The notes under the pieces are model-generated. The model worked only from the letters and a program-made list of their open reading frames with translations. It was not told where the DNA came from and did not search any database. A stretch of DNA of 64,000 nucleotides from the NCBI RefSeq assembly GCF_000208745.1, contig NC_030852.1:23481819-23545818 (forward strand), read 5' to 3'. Of this stretch, positions 13,963-26,339 are shown piece by piece (position 1 is the first letter of the stretch; every line of letters starts with the position of its first letter). The position numbers were made by a program, and so were the translations under genes. This DNA comes from Theobroma cacao. Lineage: Eukaryota; Streptophyta; Magnoliopsida; Malvales; Malvaceae.

Positions 13963-16302
13963 TCATGCCCTTTTGGCAAAGTCTCCACCATCATCCTCAT
14001 CATCCCTGAAGTTCTCATTCAGTGGATCGTTTTGGTCAAAACCTCTGGCTGCTTCCTCTGTGTGGCCATCTTCAGCACTATCAAGTTGATCACCACCGCC
14101 AGATCCCATATTGTCACCTTCATATCCACCTGACCCACCAGTAGCAAAACTATCACTGCCACCACCACCACCGGCAACATTGAAACTCCCACTATCATAA
14201 GAGTTTGCACCAGATTGACCAAAACTATTTCCATAGCCAACACCACCAGTGCCATAATTATCACCACTACCTTGGCCTCCATAGTTACCAGTGCCACCAC
14301 TGTTACTCCCATATCCAACATTACCTCCATAATTTCCAGAAGAGGAACCAGCATTTCCATCATAGCCACCGCCACCTCCATAGTTTCCACCACCATAGTT
14401 ACCACCGCCATAACCGCCACCACCATAGCCACCACCACCATAGCTGCCACCACCATAACCACTATTAAAACCTCCACCAGGAGCACCATAGCCACTGTTA
14501 TAACCTCCACCTCCAAAGTTACGAGGAGGTCGCTCAGCAGCATAGTTTACTCTTACTTGACGGCCATGAAGAACCTGCAACAAGAATTCAGACAGACAAA
14601 TACCTATCAACCAAAAACTGCCACAAATCGTTACTACATACATAGAGGAGCTATAGCCTTCGTGTAAAATCCAACATGGTAGACGATGATAAAACTATTT
14701 TTTAATGCATTTTATTTAACCAGACAAATTAACCCAAAAAAGATGATAAAACTATGCATGACAAATCTACACTACTTAGACTTAAATGTGCAAATTAAGG
14801 CCTACATGTATTTTTTTAAGTAAAGAAAATTGTTCATAATCTAGAGTGTGAGACCATTAAGCAAACTTAATGCAGACCTTGTACCGAATGGAACAAAGAA
14901 ATGAAACACATCTGACTGAAAAGAGTTAAGAGTTCTTCTTTTAGTAGCAGATGTTAAAATGAACCAAATAAGATGGCAAAGGCACACTAGCTATATCATG
15001 AAGATTGAGGTCAAGACAGAGGAGACACTATGTTTTGAGATACCAATAGTGATTTTGACAGAGCATTTAACATATAAATAAATTGTTTAGATGCCATAAT
15101 TTCAAATCTACAAGTTTGCACAAGAGGGTGATCAACTGGTCAAATATTTCTGCTTCAAATTCTCTGGAAAGGGGCTTGGATGAAATTCACCAGAACAATG
15201 TAAGAACTTTCACCAGAGTTCCAGCACCATGAAAAGAACAAAAGACGCAGGAGATTACAAAATGCAAAGAAGTGCATTGCATCTACATTGATAGCACTTT
15301 ATATTCTAATTTCAGTCTCTCTGTACAGGGTTGTATGCACCTATAACAATGTTGCATTTTCACCCTTCTTGTTTAGACAATGAAATAAAGCACTCTAACC
15401 AATTCCATATCTATTGAATGGAAGTTGATAAAGTCAACTTTTATCAAATTTTTTTAAGGAGGAAGATCAACGTGTGGATATTTCCATGACCACCAATATC
15501 AAAGAAATAAGTAATTGCTCAAAAAACTAAATAATATTACCTGTCCATCCAAGGCCTGTAGTGCACTAGAAGCATCCTCAGTACTGGTGTAAGTGACAAA
15601 GCCAAATCCTCTGGACCTGCCTGTTTCTCGATCCACAATCACTCTTGCTACAATAAATATCAAATTAATCAGCACTTATTACAAAGTCAAAACCAGTGAA
15701 CAGCAAACAAACTCAAATGCACTTCTGAAATTCAATAATTAAAAAAACCAATGAGAGGAAAAATCTGGAAGTACACCAGTAGCACAAGCACCCAGGCATG
15801 CAAGCTCAAAGTTAAAAACAATTATTTATTTCCAAAGTAGTTCATAGATGACATCTAAATGTTCATCCTACATATGTTTTATACTCAAAAACAAAAACCA
15901 ATACAACACTTGAAACGGCATGTAGAGAATGAGATTCAAGCATCTCAAGACTTTTCAATCCCCTTTATCATGACACCAAGGATGCATTCATGGTAGCATA
16001 CCTTCAATAACTTCACCATATTTGCCAAAAGCCTCTTTCAGACTTTGGTCATCTGTCGAGTATGAAATACCTGCAATTAAAAAAAAAATTACAAGAAGAC
16101 CTAAAAAAACAAGGGAATATGGTTTGATGATACAATGGAGAGGAAAGATGGATGCACCTCCCACAAAAAGTTTTGAGCTTGGCGAGGTTGACATGCATCT
16201 AAAAACTTGAAAGAGGCCCGGTCTTGATGCAGACAACTGAGCATTGATCTGCGTATTTGTGGTTTGCCTAAGTATATTTCCAATTTTACTTAAGAAAGCC
16301 AT
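13963..16302 (-). CDS. Mitochondrial glycine-rich RNA-binding protein, GR-RBP3/ORRM type (4 coding exons)
   Basis: An RRM protein expected to act in mitochondrial RNA editing or processing. Coding exons on the minus strand are 16302-16158, 16070-16002, 15647-15541 and 14574-13963, all GT-AG and in frame, giving 310 aa. The N terminus ([15 protein letters not shown]...) is basic, Ser/Thr/Gln-rich and acid-free, as in a mitochondrial presequence. One RRM follows, with RNP2 LFVGGI at 45-50 and RNP1 RGFGFVTY at 84-91. From about residue 120 it becomes a long Gly/Tyr/Asn/Ser low-complexity tail ending in an acidic stretch and AKRA. The start and tail closely match Arabidopsis GR-RBP3 (ORRM3). A leader intron is likely: an acceptor sits just before the ATG (about 16311) and a leader exon lies near 17100-17300. 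Long frames on the other strand over the Gly-rich tail are artefacts of the repeated codons. Confidence 0.93.
14159..14523 (-). repeat. GGN-rich low-complexity coding repeat
   Basis: This is the part of the RRM protein gene that encodes [11 protein letters not shown]-like repeats. The period is 9-15 bases and the repeat is imperfect. It is a low-complexity region prone to length change. Confidence 0.8.
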
Positions 16303-17309
16303 TGTTACAACCTGAGAGAAAGTTAGATTCAAAAAAATATAGGTTCAGATTCAGCCAATGAAATTGATAAAGTAAAATGACAAAAAGCTACAACCTTGTA
16401 ATTCTTAAAAGAACTTACTTGTGGTATAACAATGGAACTAATAATAAACCAGCGGCAGACAAAATAACAAGCTATAATCTACTGCTTTGGGTAAAATCAA
16501 ACTTTAATAATTATATAGAAAGTGCAAAAAAAAAAAAAAGTTGGCACTACAACAATCACTCTTATATTGCACTTACAAGATAGCTTCTAAAGCAATACAA
16601 AAGGAAGGGGTACTACCTATTAAGAAACCACAAAAATAACAAACACTAATCAAAACATGTATGCTATTTTTTGCTAAGAACAATATTATGAGGGCAAAAT
16701 CTTAAAACATACTCAAAAGGAACCTATTTTACAAGATTTTTAACTTTAAACCCAAAAACCAAAAATGATCAAAATCTTGATTTTTCTAAAACTACGTGTA
16801 GTTTCGAGCTCAAATACCACAACAAAAAATAACAACAGTTAAATACCCATTTTCAATCATTCCCAAAAGCCCACCATTGATCTTAAGCAACCAATCAACA
16901 ACAATCCAAGTCTATCATTATTTATTAATATGAAACGTCGACACAGGAATCTGATACTTAAAAAAAAAACCTTTAACAACACTTCACCAAAAGAAACCCT
17001 ATCAAAGAAAATAAATGAACAGCCAAAGGAGCAGATCAACAATGAAAAATGAAAACAGAGTAAGGGAATAGAAAGTTTAGGGCTTTTCCGAAGCCTACCC
17101 TACTGTTTATTGCAGTAAGAGAATGGGACTCTGCTTTGTATTTCTTCGCAGCTTTCTTTCCCAGAGTAAAACCCTCGGGGGGGTTTATGTAGACGGTGCG
17201 GAGTCCAGACACCAGATATTTGTGCTGAAATTGTGTGTGACGTGGGACTTTATAATTGGGCTGTGTTTCGGGCGTTGGTAACAGCTCGAAAATGTCGCAT
17301 TTTTCCATT

Positions 17310-17777
17310 TTTAGTTTTTCTTTTCATATCTTGGTATCACTTTTAAATTTTTAAAAGGGAAAATGGACTGGGCATTTTTATCCATTATATAATTTATTTA
17401 TATTAATACATAAATACAAGTAAGCAGGTTTTTTTTTTAATATTTCATACCGTAAAAAACCTCTAAATTATATGTGATAATGATATGGTCACAGTAATAT
17501 TAGTGTTTGTAAGTCAGTGAGAGTATCAGTGTAGTCCATGAATTTTATTGAACAATGCCTCCGTTTCTTCCTAACACACCAACTAGATTCAAAGTAACAA
17601 GCAGAAGAAATAGAAATTCCCAATTAAGAGTTTTGCAGCTGTAGCTCAATATAATATGAACTCTGTTAAGATAATTATACAAACTATTTAGTTAGAGTTA
17701 TTTATAATACTATTATTTATTTATATTATAATTCTGATCATTAATTAGAATTAAATTATGAATAAAATTAAGATTAA

Positions 17778-17813
<36 letters not shown>

Positions 17814-19380
17814 CATATTGTACATAGCATATTTCTTAATATATACAATTTAAATTTACAGTTTTATATTACATAAGATTTTTTTTTTGTAATTACCTGG
17901 ATATTGAGTAATGTAATTGTTAAAAAAATAATTGACAGGAAGATAATATTATTGTGTTTGATTTATAAAAATTTTATTAAAAATGTGATGTTTATTTTTA
18001 AAATTCTAGCAAAATAAGTACTCGTAAACATTTAACTTGTAATATACAAAAAAAAAAAGATGGTAATATTGTTGAAAAGTTTGTTAATCATAATAAGTTG
18101 GAATTAATAATATAGTTGAGTACCCATTTACTATTTTTTTATTTATATAAATTTTCAATGATGATAAAGTATTATTTCTCTTTCATTTTTATAGCATGAC
18201 ATCTGTGTGTCCCTAATTTCCCTCTAAACCCTGTCCAAAGTCCACTTTTTTTTGGAAAATATTACCTAATTCGTGGCCCCCCTTGCCTTTCTATTAGGTT
18301 ACACTGCTCGCTTCTCTCTGTCGACTGTAAAATTTATAATAATTAATTTCATAAAAGGTCGACATATTTAAAAATAATTAAATTAGGAATATTATGATTT
18401 TGTATTAATATAAATTCGAGAGCATATTATTTAGATTCTTGTTTTAGTTTATGAAAATTGAATTTATATGTTGGTTCACAAATTAATACTACAGTCTTTA
18501 TTCATTTTTTATTTAATCTAAATTTCATTTTTATAACTATAATTTAGTTTTTTTCTCACTTATCTTTCAACTAAATCTATTTACATCTCATTGTAATAAA
18601 TATATATATATATATTTGCATAATGTAGTTGGTTGTCGGTTATTTTGTAAGTAGATTATACTTTGTTCTAAATAATTATTGATATTATATATATTTTAAA
18701 TTAAAAAATAAATAAATTTTATTTTTTAAGTAAAAATATCATGCACTAACTCATGACCTAAATGCTTAATTGCGATAATATAATGTTTTTATTAAAAGAC
18801 AATTTGAAATCAATAAGGTAAGGTACAACTCAACTTTCCACAACAAACTATTATAAAAACAAACGAATCAAATACATTTACTCATATTGCGTTTTAATAG
18901 TGATTTCTAGTACTTCCTATTTATTAAACAAGTGAAATCTCCAATAAAATAAATAAGTAATTAAGAAACAGAAGGCATCAAGTTATTATATGATGTAAAG
19001 CTAATTAATTTTACAATTGTTTTTATAATGTTAACAAATCAATTGTTAAATTTAACAATGTATACATATTTAATAGACACGTAAAATTTCAAATAAATTT
19101 GATATCTTTATTATATTAATCAATAACATTAAAATTTTTTTATTTTGTAACTAACGTTCAGAATTTTATTATTTAAAAGAATAATTAATTAATTTAAAGT
19201 TTAACATAAAATATTAAAATTAAATTAGTCAAAGTAAAAAGTTAAACACCCAGCGAAAGCAGATGTGACGTAAAATGTAAGTGGTTAGGAACGCTGCCGT
19301 CCCGATGATGGTCAAACGCGAGCCAATGTTAACAAAAGTTACAAAGAGTCAAGCCCACGACTTCAAACTCCCATTGCTCA
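17310..19380. other. AT-rich intergenic DNA
   Basis: About 2 kb of very AT-rich sequence between divergent genes (RRM gene - and EXO70 +). It contains a 32-bp (TA)n run at 17781-17812 and a shorter one near 18600-18614. No protein-like frame is present. The outer parts should hold both promoters. Confidence 0.6.
17781..17812. repeat. (TA)n microsatellite
   Basis: Sixteen uninterrupted TA dinucleotides in the intergenic region between the divergent RRM and EXO70 genes. Confidence 0.95.
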
Positions 19381-20445
19381 ACTCCTACAAAAATCAAAAC
19401 AAAACAGAAAGGGTGTGATAAGGAAATTGAAAAGAGCAGCACAAAGGAAAAGAAAATCCTGTTCGCATATTTTCCCACGAAATTTACATGCGTTCCCTAG
19501 TCTCTTTCAAAACCCTTCCCCAACTTTTGCTTTTCTCTCTCTTTTTAGTTTTATTTTTATTTTTTTGCAAATTTGGTTATGCATCTACCACTTTTATTTA
19601 CTTTGGTTTTGGGTTTTGTTGAGACAAAAATCTCCTTCCCATAACTTGTTGTTCTCTTTCTCTTTTGAGAATTGGATGTGTGGTTTGACTTTCTTTTTCT
19701 GGGTGTGATGCTCCCATTCGACGATATCAAGGAAATCAAATTTCAAGGTTCGGTGTTTTTTTTTTTTTTGAACTATTTTTTAGGTGAGATTCAATTTTTT
19801 ATATATATGGGTTTTTGAAGGTTCTTTCAAGTTTGTGGAGAAGAAAATTTGCTTCCTTTGCCAATTTCTTAACATGGGTTCTTTAATTTAAAGTTCTGTT
19901 TTATGATTAAATGTTTATAAGATTAGTAAAAAGTTTGGAATTTTGGTTGATTTGATGATCAAATCCATTTTCACTTGATTGTTTTCTGCTATTTCAAGCT
20001 TCATCTTTTATTATGAGCTTTTCCATCTTTTTTATCCCTGGCATTGCTTAGGATAGTTTAGATGCGCAAGTTGGAAAAACAAAGCTTTCTTTTGTCCTTC
20101 CAGTTCCATCTTGTTCAACTTATGTGCTAAGAGGAGCATCTAACTCACTTTTGATTTAGCTGGGGTGGGGAGTTGTCAAGCTGTAACCTATTTGATTCAT
20201 ATCTTAAGTTCGAAAGCACTGAATTGTATAGATCTGCTCTTGATCCTATCTGGTGTTTATTGAACCCAAATCCTGGTCTTTCCATCTTGTGAAATTGTGT
20301 GTGGTTTTGGCAAGGAGATGGTTTAGGTTCTATGTATCACCTGAGTGGAAGCTTTGGCCTGAATTGATTGCCTGGGAAGTTAATTGGTATTCAGTCAAAT
20401 AGTTGATTTGATCTTCTTCTGTTTGTTGTGTAATTTTCTTGTGAT

Positions 20446-22380
20446 ATGGACGAACATCAATCTGCTATCCCAACATATGAAGGAGATCTTCATGTTGTTG
20501 CTGCTGCTCACCATATTGTCAAGGCATTAGGAGCAACTAAGAATCTTAGTCATGATTTAAGGAAAATCCTTATCGATCTTGATACCCACTTGTCAATGAT
20601 AACTTCAAATATAGACAGCAAAGGAGGAAGGGGATTTTTTGATGTTGAGGAGCGACTTAAACAAGCAGAGAGAAAGATTGTGAGTTGGGAATCAGATCCA
20701 GTGATGATATGGGATTCTGGACCTAGGAAAGCTTCTGAGTATCTAGAAGCTGTCGATGAAATTCAGACGCTGATTGATGGTTTACGAGGCTTGTCTGTGA
20801 ATGAAAATAGGAAACAGAAGGAACTTCTTCACCATGCAGCGGGTGTTCTGCAGATGGCAATGTCAAGGCTTGAGGAAGAGCTTGTTCATATACTTGTTCA
20901 ACATCGACAACAGTTTAAGCCCAAACAAATGTCTTCTCATTCTAATCGAAAGGATGTTGTTTATGACGAGTCATTTGTTTCAGTTGAGGATGAACCAGCT
21001 GAGGAAACATCCGGAAGAAACTGCAGTAGTGATGACAGCAGTGAGTATATTGTAGATTTGGTCCATGCAGATGCAATTCCTGATATCAAGTCCATTGCAA
21101 AAGTTATGTTTACTTCAGATTACGGTCAGGAATTTTGTGAAGCTTTCATTGGTGTGCAGAAAGAAGCATTGGAGCAGTATTTTGCCACTCTTGAAGTTGG
21201 AAAACTGACCATTGAGGATGTGCTCAAAATGGAGTGGACTAGCATGAGTAGTGAGATGAATAAATGGACCTGGTCCATGAAGATCATCTTTCGGGTCTAT
21301 CTTGCTAGTGAAAAGTGGCTATGTGACCTGGTCTTAGGGGACTTTGGATCCGTTAATCCATTTTGCTTTCTTGAGATCTCAAAGTCAATAATTCTTTGCC
21401 TCTTGAACTTTGGTGAAGCCATAGCAATGGGGCCTCATCAACCTGAAAAGCTGCTTCGCTTGCTTGACATGTATGAGACTTTGGCAGATCTTCTTCTAGA
21501 TATAGATACATTGTTCTCAGAAGAGGTTGGTTCTTTTGTGAGGATTGCATTCCATGAGCTTCTGGAGAGATTGGGTGATTCTGCTGCAGCAGCATTTAAG
21601 GCATTTGGAATTGCTATTTCTTCTAATAGATCCTTATACCCCTTACCTGGAGGTGGAGTTCATCCTCTCAATAAATATGTCATGAATTACATCAGGATGT
21701 TCCCGGAATATTGCGACACTCTTAATTTGCTTCTCAAGGACCAAGATGCAGGTGCTGCAAATCCAGTAACTGAGCCAGAGTATGGGCAGAATGTCTCTCT
21801 TTCCACGTCTTGTCCAATTGCTTGTCACCTTCGATCAATTACAAGTTCTTTGGAGTCCAATCTTCAGAAGAAATCAAAACTATACAAGAATGAGGCTTTA
21901 CAGCATATTTTTTTGATGAACAACGTCCATTACGTGGTTCAAAAGGTTAAGGGCTCTGAACTCAGACTCTTCTTTGGAGATGAATGGATTCGTAAGCATA
22001 ATGCAAAGTTTCAGCAGTATGCAACGAACTATGAGAGAGCCACTTGGAGTTCAGTCGTTTCTTTGCTCAAGGATGATAATCCAGGTTCAAGTTCCATGTC
22101 AAAATCGACTTTCAAAGAAAGGTGCAAGGGCTTTAGCGTTGCTTTTGAGGAGGTATACAAAAGTCAGACAAGTTGGTGTATCCCAGATCCTCAGCTTCGT
22201 GAAGATTTGAGAATTTCAACGTCACTTAAAGTTGTCCATGCATATCGAACTTTTCTTGGGAGAAACCCTGCTCATATTGACGACAAATGTGTTAAGCATA
22301 CTGCAGAAGATGTGGAAAAATTGCTCTTGGACCTTTTTGAAGGGTCACCAAGGTCATTGCGCAGTTCGCGCAGATGGTGA
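20446..22380 (+). CDS. EXO70: EXO70 family exocyst subunit (single exon, 644 aa)
   Basis: Exocyst subunit that tethers secretory vesicles to the plasma membrane. The 644-aa frame is uninterrupted, a length and intron-less layout common for plant EXO70 paralogues outside the EXO70A group. The N terminus (residues 1-150: HIVKALGATKNL, AVDEIQTLIDGL, AAGVLQMAMSRLEEEL) is the usual helical N-terminal region. After an acidic linker (about 170-205) the EXO70 C-terminal rod runs to the end, with the typical phrases HPLNKYVMNYI, IFLMNNVHYVVQKV and the basic C terminus SLRSSRRW. These basic residues are expected to contact phosphoinositides (family knowledge). The subgroup (D or E are candidates) cannot be fixed by eye. 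The leader is long: transcribed-looking sequence starts near 19400, and a leader intron (donor near 19747) is possible. Confidence 0.95.
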   Translation: MDEHQSAIPTYEGDLHVVAAAHHIVKALGATKNLSHDLRKILIDLDTHLSMITSNIDSKGGRGFFDVEERLKQAERKIVSWESDPVMIWDSGPRKASEYLEAVDEIQTLIDGLRGLSVNENRKQKELLHHAAGVLQMAMSRLEEELVHILVQHRQQFKPKQMSSHSNRKDVVYDESFVSVEDEPAEETSGRNCSSDDSSEYIVDLVHADAIPDIKSIAKVMFTSDYGQEFCEAFIGVQKEALEQYFATLEVGKLTIEDVLKMEWTSMSSEMNKWTWSMKIIFRVYLASEKWLCDLVLGDFGSVNPFCFLEISKSIILCLLNFGEAIAMGPHQPEKLLRLLDMYETLADLLLDIDTLFSEEVGSFVRIAFHELLERLGDSAAAAFKAFGIAISSNRSLYPLPGGGVHPLNKYVMNYIRMFPEYCDTLNLLLKDQDAGAANPVTEPEYGQNVSLSTSCPIACHLRSITSSLESNLQKKSKLYKNEALQHIFLMNNVHYVVQKVKGSELRLFFGDEWIRKHNAKFQQYATNYERATWSSVVSLLKDDNPGSSSMSKSTFKERCKGFSVAFEEVYKSQTSWCIPDPQLREDLRISTSLKVVHAYRTFLGRNPAHIDDKCVKHTAEDVEKLLLDLFEGSPRSLRSSRRW

Positions 22381-24870
22381 AGACTTAAGGTCTTAAGTTT
22401 CAGGCTTTCAGCCATTCTTTTCTTCTCACTCCCTCCTTTTCCTGATAAAGTCATGATTGTCATAGATGTAAATGTGCTTGTAAGTAACATGTCTACTTCC
22501 CAAATTTCTGTTTCTCCTGTTGTAATATCCACAATTGGGTCTCTGATTGCATACGAGTGGCTGTGCCTGTGCTTCTCTTGGCTTTAAATAACATGCTAAG
22601 CTCTCATGCAACTGTTAAGCTATACTTTTATGGTGAACTCAATTCTAGGCGTATGATCCAGCTTATTCTCTAGGTTCACTGTTGTGTTAGAATTGTTTAT
22701 TATTTTGAGGATTGGTAGTATTTTTCCGCTCAAGGATGTGAGCATACTTACTACAGAGTACATATATGTGTGCAGATTCCACTAAATTGTAATGATGAGG
22801 AAAGGAATAAGTCAACTTCCCATTTATCTCGGGGTTAGATTGACAAGAATCTGAACCTTTCATAACTACTTTAATTTTGGATGGGATGCATGGATGCCCC
22901 ACTTAGTTGCATCAGGTTTTATGATGTTGATGAGCAGTTGAGAAAGAGGCATTGTAGCTCCCATCAATGAGAAAGGACAGTTGCATTGAAGGTATAACTG
23001 TGCATGTGCGCAATGTAAGTTATTGGTTGGGTGTTAGGTGCATTTTAATAGTGTTTCCTTCCAGCCATGGCTTCCAGTAGACGAGATCTCTTGTTAAATT
23101 GTAGTCATTATCAGGGTATTGCCGATGAATTCTTAAGAGACGATGCAGGCCTACTTGTGGAAAGCACTAAAATTTGCATAAGACTGGAAAGGGTAAAAGT
23201 TGCTTTTGCGTTTGAGATGTGTGTTCAAGTACCATTCACCGGAAATGGGCACACTGGTTAACACCAATGTCTAGCTTTCAGATTTTTCTAACATCCCAAT
23301 TCTACAGCACAGAACCACAGTATATTGTTGTAAGTTGCATTCATCTCTGCCTCCTACATCCAAGTGATCGTGTTTGAGAGCATATGTGTCTCCTACAGCA
23401 CAAGTCCATACCCCATTTTTGTGCTATTATCCACTGATCTGAGCGCTTCATGCATTAATCAAGATCTTTCACACAATGGAACAAGCCATGAACACACTCT
23501 CCTTCACCTACATAATCATAATCAACATATTTCGCAACCTTCTTTGGTGCTTACTAGAGTCCAAATTCTGATAATTCCCCTCAACCATCTCTGAGGACTC
23601 CTTAACAATCTCCATTCTACCCCATACTTAGATTTCAATGCAGGCCAATGAATAAAGACTACAGCCTAACACATTGGGACTTTACTGAAAGTTTAAGGTT
23701 CCTACTTCCTAATTTGCAGTATTGGTCAGAATAATTTCTGAACCACCCAAGCTATAGGAAAACTTGTGACATATAAACACTCAACTAGAATAATAAAATA
23801 AGAAAAACGAATCGGCAACTCTTCCAATCTGTTTTGCAACAGAAATAGCTTATATGCTAACAAGAACACAAGTTTTAAACTGCTTAGAACCTTTCACCCA
23901 TCCAGGAGCACAAGCTTCTATATAGTCTGGAAGAAGAGGGAAGCTAAAGCATGGCAAATAAAACTACACACTTCCCTCATGGACAAATTAAGTTATGTCC
24001 TCCCCACCCTTGAAGAAGAACAGCGGGAAGAGGTCAACATTAGATGGGAAGCCTAAAAGCAGTAAGTGTTAACCATCTTCATATCTTTGTAAATTTCATT
24101 TGCAAAATGTAGCACTTTATTTTCAAAATATAGGTCAAAACAAACATGAGTAATAGCATGTAGCTTAAGCCAGCTATAGTTAAAAATTATTCACTTTCAT
24201 GGGGAAAAAAGGTAAAATCACTTTTAATATGGAAGTGAGGCATCCAATTAGTAAGAACCAAAGTGCAAACAGCAGTTGAGAATGTGAAGCTTTGAAAGTA
24301 ATGACGCCTATGGCAAAAGAAGAACCCATCAAGGTGCATAAACTTCATGAATCAAAACTCTCTTTTCCCTTCAAATCCAATTTTCTGCCAACTTTCAAAT
24401 ATGCTCCAAAGTAGCTTTTGAAATACCTCCTTAGATTGATTCAACTTCCCTTTCAAGTTTCAAGAGCACCAAGACTAATGATTACCGAGTTTTCTTCTCT
24501 ACTTTTCTTCTTCTATGGCATTTTCCATTGGATGCCCTCAAATTGCTATCTAGCTCCCACCTTAATACTAATTTGGATTCTCTTTTTGGTAAACAGATAG
24601 CAATTCATCTTAATTTCCTTAAAAAATTTATTTAGATCACTTACTTTAGATTCCAACTTCAAACACAAAGCTTCAAAAGATAGATTAACAGTGTTGACAT
24701 ACAGCTTCTGCAAGACTTCAAAAAAGTCATTTTAACATCTTTCACCAACTTTAATATCAATAAATAAATCCTATAAGCAAGCACTAGAACTTGATGGAGA
24801 AATGATGGATCATAACAACTGATCATGAATTTAGTGAGCTGTCTTCTATGACTTAAGTGTTAAATAATTA
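22381..24870. other. Convergent intergenic region, EXO70 to presenilin
   Basis: About 2.5 kb that must contain the 3' UTRs of EXO70 (+) and presenilin (-). Frames of 60-85 codons exist on both strands, but none shows a domain or convincing splice context. No repeats stand out. I see no additional gene. Confidence 0.5.
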
Positions 24871-24874
24871 TGTT

Positions 24875-26182
24875 TTAAAACATCACAAGATTCAAAGAAC
24901 ATTGTACAATGAAAACTTCAAGCAGGAACCTAGTTAAGAAATAAAACAACACACCTAGTGCTATTGACACAGGAAGAGCAGGTAGAGCTTTCTGATAAAA
25001 TGCCAATAGCATCAATGTTATGCCCAGACCAGCTACAATAGCGAGATAACATGCATACACTGCCATAAAATCATACATTGCAGCCCTACCAACTAACACG
25101 CTGTAGAAGATAAAGTCCCCCAATCCAAGCTTGATAGCACCAGATGAACCCAACCCCATGCCCTCTAGCACCAAGCTTTCAGCTGACATTCCATCTTGAC
25201 TATTCATTCGATGATCAATTAATGGTGCAGAAAGCTCAGCATCCCTTTCTGAAACCTGCCCCTCTTCCACTCTAGCAATTCTTGTGTCATTATGGCTGCT
25301 CTGAACAGTACCAACACTGGTGTTTGCATCAGAAACGACATTGCCATTCAAATTCAAATTATCCACCAAATCCTGCCTAACATTTCCCCTTTCTCTCCAA
25401 ACCCTCCTTTGAACCGTATTCTCCCCTGAACCTGAATCATGATGAGTAACAGGCCTTGCCTCATAAACCAAAGCTGGGATATCTTCATCCCTAGACATAG
25501 CAAGCTCTACAAGAAGCCTTAAGGGGCCAACAGGCAACAATACCGCTGCAAGATCATACAATGCCATAGCAACCAATAACACCCAAGTAGTCCATTCAGG
25601 CAAAAGAGTAAACCAATAGGCAACGAACATTCCAATCAAAACCAAGTACCCTTGTGTCACAAAAATTGCCATTTTGGACATAAACACAGCCAAAACACCA
25701 ACAGCAGCAAAATTAAACAGAACCACCGAAAAGGTAATACAATCAATAGGAACACTAAATTTCTCAATAAAAATCAAGGCAATTTCACCACCCATAAATC
25801 CCAAAACAACAAAAGAAGAGAAACCCATATATATTTTCAAGAACTTAGTGCATCTAAGGTAAAAAAGGAGCACCAAAATGAAGGTGACAACAGTGACAAC
25901 AGCTACAAAAGCTAATGAATTCAAAAGGGCACCTACGAATTTGTCCCAAGATGAATCTGAGCTGGTTTCTGCGTATGCTATGGTTGCAATCGATGTTACT
26001 GAAGTTGATGAATTTGAGTTAAGAGTTGAAACCAAGAGGACAACCAGGAACATGCAGATTGAAACAGGAGTTAGGATTCTGATGATTTCTTCTCCTAATG
26101 AATCAAGGAGGGTTTTGGGTCCCTGGTTTTGGGCCATCTCGGTGGCAAATTTGGGATCAAGTTGGAATCTCGGGGGGTTCAA
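24875..26182 (-). CDS. Presenilin, aspartyl intramembrane protease (single exon, 435 aa)
   Basis: Catalytic subunit of a gamma-secretase-type complex in the endomembrane system. The three hallmark motifs are intact: YD at residues 209-210 (catalytic D210), GLGD at 353-356 (catalytic D356) and PALP at 401-404. About nine hydrophobic segments are visible: roughly 37-54, 85-108, 119-140, 148-168, 173-190, 198-216, 354-362, 372-396 and 402-426. The long hydrophilic loop between the two catalytic helices (about 229-350) is Ser/Asn/acid-rich and is the least conserved part, as in other presenilins. Plant presenilins are usually intronless, as here. M1 at 26182 gives an N terminus of 15 extra residues compared with a start at M16 (26137), which looks more like other plant members. 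Either could be used. Confidence 0.96.
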   Translation of the reverse strand: MNPPRFQLDPKFATEMAQNQGPKTLLDSLGEEIIRILTPVSICMFLVVLLVSTLNSNSSTSVTSIATIAYAETSSDSSWDKFVGALLNSLAFVAVVTVVTFILVLLFYLRCTKFLKIYMGFSSFVVLGFMGGEIALIFIEKFSVPIDCITFSVVLFNFAAVGVLAVFMSKMAIFVTQGYLVLIGMFVAYWFTLLPEWTTWVLLVAMALYDLAAVLLPVGPLRLLVELAMSRDEDIPALVYEARPVTHHDSGSGENTVQRRVWRERGNVRQDLVDNLNLNGNVVSDANTSVGTVQSSHNDTRIARVEEGQVSERDAELSAPLIDHRMNSQDGMSAESLVLEGMGLGSSGAIKLGLGDFIFYSVLVGRAAMYDFMAVYACYLAIVAGLGITLMLLAFYQKALPALPVSIALGVLFYFLTRFLLEVFIVQCSLNLVMF

Positions 26183-26339
26183 GGTTATTTGACTAGGGAT
26201 TTTGATATAAAAATGCTAAAGTTTGCAGGGTCCGTTTTATGTAGTTTTTACCAGGGTATGGCGGAAGAAAGGACCCATGAAACATTGACCATGACGATGA
26301 CATTTTGGGTAGGATATATTAGTGGCTGAAAGTGAGAGT

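Noticed and set aside
14019..14543. Val/Met-rich 174-residue frame on the minus strand
   Set aside because: It is an out-of-frame reading of the same Gly-rich coding repeat. The real frame has the RRM and correct splice junctions.
14205..14667. Long His/Tyr-rich and Thr/Ile-rich open frames on the plus strand
   Set aside because: They are antisense to the Gly-rich tail of the RRM protein. Repeated GGN codons on the minus strand give stop-free frames on the other strand.
25652..26192. Lys/Asn/Thr-rich plus-strand frames
   Set aside because: They are antisense to the intact presenilin frame.
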